From: Actinomycetota bacterium
Lineage (GTDB): Bacteria; Actinomycetota; Geothermincolia; Fen-727; Anoxymicrobiaceae
Direction: 5' to 3'
Assembly (NCBI GenBank): GCA_016649525.1
Contig: JAENXM010000012.1
Coordinates: 1 to 15,213, forward strand
DNA: 15,213 nt
Numbering within the stretch: the first letter of the stretch is position 1; each line of letters starts with the position of its first letter. The position numbers and the translations under genes are program-made. Shown one piece after another: positions 10,889-15,213 of this stretch. Under the pieces are notes generated by a model, which was not told the origin of the DNA, made no database searches, and saw only the letters and a list, made by a program, of their open reading frames with translations.

Positions 10889-12667
10889 CTAGACCGTATA
10901 TACGGCGTCGAAGCGGCAGCGCCTCAGGCACTCCCTGCACCTGATGCACGTCTCGATGTCTATCACGTGCGGCTCTTTCTTCTCGCCCGTTATCGAATCC
11001 GATGGGCAGTTTCTCACACACACGCCGCAGCCGGTACACTTATCCGGTTCTATGTGGAAAGTCACAAGGTCTACGCAGAGCCCCGCCGGGCATTTCTTGT
11101 CGAAGATGTGCGCCTTGTACTCGTCCTTGAAATAACGGAGGGTCGTCAGTACCGGGTTCGGGGCCGTCCCGCCAAGCGCGCAGAGCGAGGCGTCCTTGAC
11201 GTCATACGCGAGCCTCTCCAGGAGACCGATGTCGCCCGGCACCCCCCTGCCCTCGCAGATGCGGATCAGCACCTCCAGCATGCGCTTCGTTCCGACCCTG
11301 CACGGGATGCACTTCCCGCACGACTCCATCTGCGTGAAGGTCAGGAAGTACTTGGCGAGGTCCACCATGCACGTTGTGTCATCTACGATAACCATTCCTC
11401 CAGAACCCATGATGGCTCCGGCGGCGGGAAGCGAGTCGTAGTCCACCGGGGTATCAAGGAGAGCCGCCGGGAGGCACCCGCCGGATGGGCCCCCGATCTG
11501 TACCGCCTTGAAATTACGTCCTTCCTTGATCCCACCGCCAACGCCGAAGATAACGTCCCTCAGCGTCGTCCCCATCGCGACCTCGGCAAGGCCGCCGCGC
11601 CTTACCTTCCCCGTCAGGCAGAAGACCTTCGTGCCCTTGCTCCCCCCGGTGCCGATCGCCGCGTATTTCCTGGCGCCGTTCCGGATTATCCACGGGACGT
11701 TGGCAAAGGTCTCGACGTTGTTGATGTTGGTGGGCATCCCCCAGATCCCCTTGTTCGCCGGGAACGGAGGGCGGGGAAGCGGCATGCCCCTCGAGCCCTC
11801 GATGCTCGCCATCATAGCGGTTTCCTCGCCGCAAACGAACGCTCCCGCCCCTTCCTTCACGATTATGTCGAGGCTGTATCCCGACCCCAGGATGTTCTTA
11901 CCGAGAAATCTCTTCCTGGTCGCCTCGCGGATCGCGAGACGGAGCCGCTTGACCGCCAGCGGGTACTCTGCGCGGCAGTATATATATCCGTGGGTCGCCC
12001 CGATGGCGTAACCCCCGATTATCATCCCCTCGATGACCGCGTGCGGGTCACCCTCCAGGACGCTCCTGTCCATGAAGGCGCCGGGGTCCCCCTCGTCGGC
12101 GTTGCACACTATGTACTTGTCTGCTCCCTCGGCGCGGGCGCAGAAGTCCCACTTCTGTCCGGTCGGGAAGCCGGCGCCTCCACGGCCGCGCAGACCTGCT
12201 GCCAGCACCTCGGCCCGGACCTCCTCGGGCGCCATCTTCGTGAGCGCCTTCTTGAGCCCCTCGTAGCCGCCTTTCTTCATATAATCTCTCATGCTCTCCG
12301 GGTCGATAAGGCCGCAGTTCCGCAGTACGATGCGCTTCTGCCTCTTCAGGAAATCGGCTTCGGCCGTCTTCCTGCCCTCGATGAGCAGGACTTTCTCCCT
12401 CCAGATTTTTCTCTGGACGAGGTGGGTCTCAACGAGCTCCGGCACATCCTTCGTCGTGATGTCGCCGTAGGTGACCTTGGGCATTCCCGCCTTTTCGACC
12501 TCGACCAGCACCTCCGCGAAGCAGTAGCCTATGCACCCGGTCTCCGCGAGCTCGACGTTCAGCTTGCGCTTCTTGATCTCGCGCCTGAGCTCATCCATGA
12601 CCGAGACACCGCCCGCGGCGATGCCGCAGGTAGCAAGGCCAACCACCACCCGGGTCTTCTTGCTCAA
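10889..12667 (-). CDS. NuoF/HydB-like flavoprotein subunit of the formate dehydrogenase complex
   Basis: This 592-residue subunit passes electrons between NAD(P)H and the iron-sulfur chain through FMN. Residues 1-85 are a thioredoxin-like [2Fe-2S] domain with Cys14, Cys45 and Cys49 visible. The FMN/NAD core follows: GLRGRGGAGFPTGQKW (159-173), CNADEGDPGAFMDR (188-201) and GAFVCGEETAMM (275-286). An SLBB region leads to the NuoF-type [4Fe-4S] site (Cys450, 453, 456 and Cys496). A C-terminal two-cluster ferredoxin domain has Cys544/547/550/554 and Cys574/577/580/584. This extended form matches HydB/HndC and the NuoF-like partners of soluble formate dehydrogenases, not the respiratory NuoF. The start is TTG (12665-12667), with AGGGGG upstream; the next gene, fdhA, follows after 22 bases. 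The electron partner (NAD, NADP, or both with ferredoxin) cannot be decided from sequence. Confidence 0.94.
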   Translation of the reverse strand: MSKKTRVVVGLATCGIAAGGVSVMDELRREIKKRKLNVELAETGCIGYCFAEVLVEVEKAGMPKVTYGDITTKDVPELVETHLVQRKIWREKVLLIEGRKTAEADFLKRQKRIVLRNCGLIDPESMRDYMKKGGYEGLKKALTKMAPEEVRAEVLAAGLRGRGGAGFPTGQKWDFCARAEGADKYIVCNADEGDPGAFMDRSVLEGDPHAVIEGMIIGGYAIGATHGYIYCRAEYPLAVKRLRLAIREATRKRFLGKNILGSGYSLDIIVKEGAGAFVCGEETAMMASIEGSRGMPLPRPPFPANKGIWGMPTNINNVETFANVPWIIRNGARKYAAIGTGGSKGTKVFCLTGKVRRGGLAEVAMGTTLRDVIFGVGGGIKEGRNFKAVQIGGPSGGCLPAALLDTPVDYDSLPAAGAIMGSGGMVIVDDTTCMVDLAKYFLTFTQMESCGKCIPCRVGTKRMLEVLIRICEGRGVPGDIGLLERLAYDVKDASLCALGGTAPNPVLTTLRYFKDEYKAHIFDKKCPAGLCVDLVTFHIEPDKCTGCGVCVRNCPSDSITGEKKEPHVIDIETCIRCRECLRRCRFDAVYTV

Positions 12668-12678
12668 ATCCGCGCCCC

Positions 12679-13179
12679 CTATTTCTCCTTCTGATATCCC
12701 TTTATGACTTTGCGTGCCCTGTCAGCGTTAAGCCTCCCGTGGGCCACACCGTCGACTATCATTATCGGGGCCAGGCTGCAGGCTCCCACGCAGACGACCT
12801 TGTCGACCGTGAACTCCATGTCATCGGTCGTGCCACCCTCCTCGCTCAAGCCGAGGTGCCCGCACACCGTGGCGTCTATGTCCTCGGCCCCTCCTACGTG
12901 GCACGCGGTCCCGTGGCAGATCCGCACGAGATGCTCGCCGATAGGCTCCAGGCGGAACTGCGTGAAGAACGTGGTGACCCCGTAGACCTGAGCGAGCGTC
13001 CGCTTCGTGGCCTTCGCTATGTAAAAGAGGCTCTCCTCGGACAGGTACCCGAGCGAATCCTGAGCCTCCTGCAGTATAGGTATCAAAGCGCCCTTCTGCT
13101 TCCTGTACTTGTTTATTATCTTGTCGAGCCTGGCCCTTTCGGAGGCCTGCTCGGGCTCAGCCTTCGTCTTTGTCACCAT
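12679..13179 (-). CDS. NuoE-like [2Fe-2S] subunit of the formate dehydrogenase complex
   Basis: This 166-residue thioredoxin-like ferredoxin subunit is the NuoE/HydC partner of the NuoF-like protein next to it. The [2Fe-2S] ligands are Cys88 and Cys93 (CHGTAC) and Cys130 and Cys134 (CVGAC). The N-terminal helical bundle carries the family segments ILQEAQDSLGYLS and VYGVTTFFTQF. The ATG at 13177-13179 is chosen because AGGCGGT precedes it. A GTG two codons earlier (13183-13185) is possible but lies almost on top of that site. It starts 9 bases after the acsE stop and ends 11 bases before the NuoF-like start, so acsE, this gene, the NuoF-like gene and fdhA form a tight unit. Confidence 0.94.
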   Translation of the reverse strand: MVTKTKAEPEQASERARLDKIINKYRKQKGALIPILQEAQDSLGYLSEESLFYIAKATKRTLAQVYGVTTFFTQFRLEPIGEHLVRICHGTACHVGGAEDIDATVCGHLGLSEEGGTTDDMEFTVDKVVCVGACSLAPIMIVDGVAHGRLNADRARKVIKGYQKEK

Positions 13180-13188
13180 ACGCACCGC

Positions 13189-14064
13189 CTAGAGCTCGAG
13201 GTAAGAGTCAGCGTAGAGTGTCTCCTCGTGGAACAGTTTCACCGTCTTCTGCACCGCGACCTGGTCAGGGCTGGACAGGTCGAGCTCCCCTTCCTTGAGG
13301 CCCTCCGCGATCAAGGCCCATTCGTACTCGGGGCTCTCCTTGCGGGCTACAGCCATCAGCTCCGCGTCGTTCGGATCCACGATAGCGGCGTCCATGCCGT
13401 AGCCCATGAGCACGGCGAGATACAGACGGCTGATGAGACCCTGCACAGACGGGTCGCAGTTGTTGCTGGCGTTCGAGAGTCCGCAGACCATCTGGGGTTT
13501 CTCGGGAAGCTCGCTGAACATCTGGCACGCCTTGATCAGGGCATGGACCTGGTTCTGTGCCACGCATATCGGGAGCACTATCGGGTCGATCCAGTAGTTC
13601 TCCTTCGGCACGCCGGCGGCCTCTAGCGCCATCATCAGGTTGTATCCGTTCTCGACCCTCTCGTTCTCGTCCCGTGGGACGCCAGCCGCGCTGGTGCAGA
13701 GACCGATCACCTTGGCGTCGTACTTGACCGCCATCGGGATGAGCGCCTCCATGCGGTCCGGCGAGCCGGATATCGAGTTCATTATCGCCTGCTGCTTCAC
13801 CACCTGCAGGCCCGCCTCCATCGCCTCGATGTTCATGGTGTCGAGTGAAAGAGTCAGGTCCGTCACCTCTTCAACCGTCTTAACCATCCACTGCATCAAC
13901 TCGGGGCCGTTCTTGGTGGCCGGTCCCAGGTTTATATCAATCGCATCCGGTTTGCCCTCGAGCTGTAAGAGCACCATGTCCTGTATGGGCTTCTTGTCGC
14001 GGTCCTTCATGGCGTCCTTGATGCTGGTCGTCATGACGTTGACCTTCTCGGCGATCGTGAACAT
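13189..14064 (-). CDS. acsE: Methyltetrahydrofolate:corrinoid methyltransferase, AcsE-like
   Basis: This 291-residue pterin-binding TIM-barrel enzyme is likely the one that moves the methyl group of methyl-tetrahydrofolate onto the cobalt of a corrinoid protein in the Wood-Ljungdahl pathway. Residues equivalent to those I recall as pterin-binding in Moorella AcsE are present: Asp75 (LSLDTMN), Asn96 (IMNSISG), Asp160 (YWIDPI) and Asn198 (CGLSNASNNC). It is about 30 residues longer than Moorella AcsE (262), with the extra stretch (about 241-272) just before the C-terminal ETLYADSYLEL. An open frame runs back to 14232, but the ATG at 14064 has a near-perfect AAGGAGGT 4 bases away and avoids overlapping lipA. 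No corrinoid protein gene is in the window, so other members of the family (for example MtgA- or MetH-like partners) are not excluded. Linkage to formate dehydrogenase favours the acetogenesis role. Confidence 0.87.
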   Translation of the reverse strand: MFTIAEKVNVMTTSIKDAMKDRDKKPIQDMVLLQLEGKPDAIDINLGPATKNGPELMQWMVKTVEEVTDLTLSLDTMNIEAMEAGLQVVKQQAIMNSISGSPDRMEALIPMAVKYDAKVIGLCTSAAGVPRDENERVENGYNLMMALEAAGVPKENYWIDPIVLPICVAQNQVHALIKACQMFSELPEKPQMVCGLSNASNNCDPSVQGLISRLYLAVLMGYGMDAAIVDPNDAELMAVARKESPEYEWALIAEGLKEGELDLSSPDQVAVQKTVKLFHEETLYADSYLEL

Positions 14065-14068
14065 CTCT

Positions 14069-14076
14069 ACCTCCTT
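14069..14076 (-). promoter_or_regulatory. Strong ribosome binding site that fixes the acsE start
   Basis: On the minus strand AAGGAGGT (14076-14069) lies 4 bases before ATG 14064. It rules in the internal start over the longer open frame that would overlap the end of lipA. It falls in the 31-base gap between lipA and acsE. Confidence 0.85.
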
Positions 14077-14095
14077 GCCATCTCCCTGCTTTTTT

Positions 14096-14989
14096 TTACC
14101 CACTGGCGACGCAGTGCTCGCGCATCGCGTTGAACATGTTATGAGCGAAATACGAACTCCGTACGAGCGGCCCTGCCGCGACGCCGTCGAATCCCAATCC
14201 GCGGGCACGCTCCTCGATCTCCGCGAACTCATCCAGCCTCCAGTACCTCGCGACCGGTAGGCTGGCCGCCGTCGGCCTCAGGTACTGCCCCACGGTGACC
14301 ATCCGGCAGCCTGCGTCCTTCAGGTCATAGAGAATTCCCTCCACCTCGCTCCATGACTCGCCGATCCCTACCATGAAACCGCTCTTGGTCACAATCCCCT
14401 TTTCGGCGGCCCTGGCAAGAACGGCAAGAGACCTCTCATAGTCAGCCTGGGGCCGCACCGTGGGATACAGCGCCTTTGCCGTCTCGACGTTGTGGTTGAA
14501 AACGTCAGGTGAGGTTTCGACGACCGCGTCGACCGCTCCTCGCTCGCCCTTGAAGTCGGGTACCAGGACCTCCAACGTCGCGTCGGGAAGCGCCTTTCGC
14601 AGAGCGATAACGGTGCTCGCGAAATGTCCAGCGCCCCCGTCTTCCAGGTCATCCCTTGTGACCGATGTAACCACGACGTGTTTTAACCCGAGGGCTTCCG
14701 CAGCCCTCGCGACGGCCTGCGATTCGGACGTGTCGAGAAGCCGTACCGGGCCCGCCGGAACCGCGCAGAAGCGGCAGTCACGGGTACAGACGTCTCCCAT
14801 TATCATGAAGGTCGCGGTCCCCGCCGCGAAGCACTCACCGCGGTTTGGGCACCGGGCGCCCGAGCATACCGTGTTGAGCCCCTCCTCCTGGAGAACCTGC
14901 TCTACCCTGCGAATCGCAGGACCGCACCTTACAGTCCGGTGCATCCACCGGGGCATCCTCTCCTCGAGCTCTGTTTCTGTTTGGCTCAT
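14096..14989 (-). CDS. lipA: Lipoyl synthase (radical SAM)
   Basis: LipA (297 residues) inserts two sulfur atoms into protein-bound octanoyl groups to make lipoyl cofactors, such as that on GcvH. The auxiliary cluster motif is Cys42-x4-Cys47-x5-Cys53. The radical SAM motif is Cys68-x3-Cys72-x2-Cys75 (CTRDCRFC). The serine that ligates the auxiliary cluster is in RSSY (277-280). Other family segments are TSVTRDDLEDGGAGHFA, VFNHNVET and KSGFMVGIGE. The ATG at 14989 was preferred over one 14 codons upstream (15031), because the longer form overlaps the preceding gene and GAGGT lies 9 bases before this start. No lipB or lplA is visible, so the octanoyl source is unknown. Its probable clients here are GcvH and any other lipoyl proteins of the cell. 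Confidence 0.96.
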   Translation of the reverse strand: MSQTETELEERMPRWMHRTVRCGPAIRRVEQVLQEEGLNTVCSGARCPNRGECFAAGTATFMIMGDVCTRDCRFCAVPAGPVRLLDTSESQAVARAAEALGLKHVVVTSVTRDDLEDGGAGHFASTVIALRKALPDATLEVLVPDFKGERGAVDAVVETSPDVFNHNVETAKALYPTVRPQADYERSLAVLARAAEKGIVTKSGFMVGIGESWSEVEGILYDLKDAGCRMVTVGQYLRPTAASLPVARYWRLDEFAEIEERARGLGFDGVAAGPLVRSSYFAHNMFNAMREHCVASG

Positions 14990-14990
14990 G

Positions 14991-15213
14991 CTACAAGTAC
15001 CTCTTTCGCAATGTCCCTGATACGTCTTCAAGGAGAAACAGCGCCCTCTCTGCCGCCTCGACCGAGGTAGGGCCCAGCCCGCAGGCGGGGGAGATTATCG
15101 ACTGGCTCGCGAGCACCGCGCGGTCCACCCCCCGGGCCTCGAGGGTATCGAAGGCGCTCTCGATTATCCCGGCCAGCATCTCACCCGTCTCGTCAAAAGC
15201 CCTCTCGTCATTA
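14991..15213 (-). CDS. C-terminal end of a MetE/UroD-like protein (partial)
   Basis: Only the last 73 codons are in the window; the frame stays open to the right edge, so the gene starts beyond 15213. The visible segment (DRAVLASQSIISPACGLGP followed by SVEAAERALFLLEDVS) resembles the C-terminal end of cobalamin-independent methionine synthase (MetE) and related UroD-fold methyltransferases. There, a Cys in a P-x-CGLG-type turn is a zinc ligand. Its stop is one base before the lipA start, so the two are coupled. Placement ahead of lipA and acsE suggests a one-carbon or methyl-transfer role, but the N-terminal part is needed to tell MetE from its many relatives. Confidence 0.6.
   Translation of the reverse strand, partial: NDERAFDETGEMLAGIIESAFDTLEARGVDRAVLASQSIISPACGLGPTSVEAAERALFLLEDVSGTLRKRYL

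Noticed and set aside
10763..12694. 643-codon plus-strand open frame opposite the NuoF-like gene
   Set aside because: It is a shadow of GC-rich codon use on the minus strand: no recognisable family and Arg/Pro/His-rich noise. The opposite strand carries complete iron-sulfur and FMN motifs.
12739..13626. 295-codon plus-strand open frame across the NuoE-like gene and acsE
   Set aside because: Antisense shadow spanning two well-supported minus-strand genes; no domain seen.
14065..14232. Longer acsE reading from 14232, giving 347 residues
   Set aside because: The extra 56 residues overlap lipA, are out of character for the family, and a near-perfect ribosome site marks the ATG at 14064.

Overview
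The window is a nearly gap-free block of bacterial housekeeping and one-carbon metabolism genes. It is GC-rich, carries strong Shine-Dalgarno sites, and uses GTG and TTG starts freely. The gene content points to a strict anaerobe using the Wood-Ljungdahl pathway: a methyltetrahydrofolate methyltransferase, a selenocysteine-containing formate dehydrogenase with NuoE/NuoF-type partners, lipoyl synthase and glycine-cleavage H protein. GC-rich DNA together with GatCAB, a NAD-dependent ligase and a proline-rich type I signal peptidase fits an anaerobic, uncultured-type Actinobacteriota or similar lineage. That placement is inference only, since no rRNA or other phylogenetic marker is present.

Layout: only gcvH (83-469) lies on the plus strand, behind a plausible promoter. 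It ends at a hairpin terminator (504-529) that works in both directions and also ends the long minus-strand run. Everything from 15213 down to 555 is on the minus strand. In transcription order this is: the 3' end of a MetE-like gene, lipA, an acsE-like methyltransferase, a NuoE-like subunit, a NuoF-like subunit, and fdhA (10866-8158). A 22-bp perfect inverted repeat (8093-8173) follows and contains the fdhA stop codon. Then come a UPF0280 gene, lepB, ligA, gatC, gatA, gatB and a membrane protein with a zinc ribbon. Most gaps are 1-35 bases, so the run is probably one or two long operons, with the repeat as the natural divider.

The main biological point is that fdhA is a single 902-residue gene, although it looks broken. 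An in-frame TGA at 9802-9804 falls exactly at the catalytic residue of formate dehydrogenases. It is followed, 11 bases later, by a 7-bp hairpin with a GGUCU loop, closely matching the SECIS element I recall for Escherichia coli fdhF. TGA is an ordinary stop for the UPF0280 gene, lepB and fdhA itself, so the recoding is local. With the two partner subunits the complex would hold about ten iron-sulfur clusters and a bis-pterin Mo or W site. It would be a soluble NAD(P)- and perhaps ferredoxin-linked formate dehydrogenase/CO2 reductase, supplying formate to the methyl branch. The AcsE-like protein would then move the methyl group onto a corrinoid protein. LipA and GcvH provide the lipoyl arm of the glycine cleavage system, which also exchanges methylene-tetrahydrofolate.

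I found no gene-free stretch longer than 300 bases, and no tRNA, rRNA, CRISPR array or transposase gene. I did not find a wholly new system. The most notable items are the selenocysteine recoding site, the REP-like palindrome that forms the end of fdhA, the longer AcsE variant, and the unassigned zinc-ribbon membrane protein.
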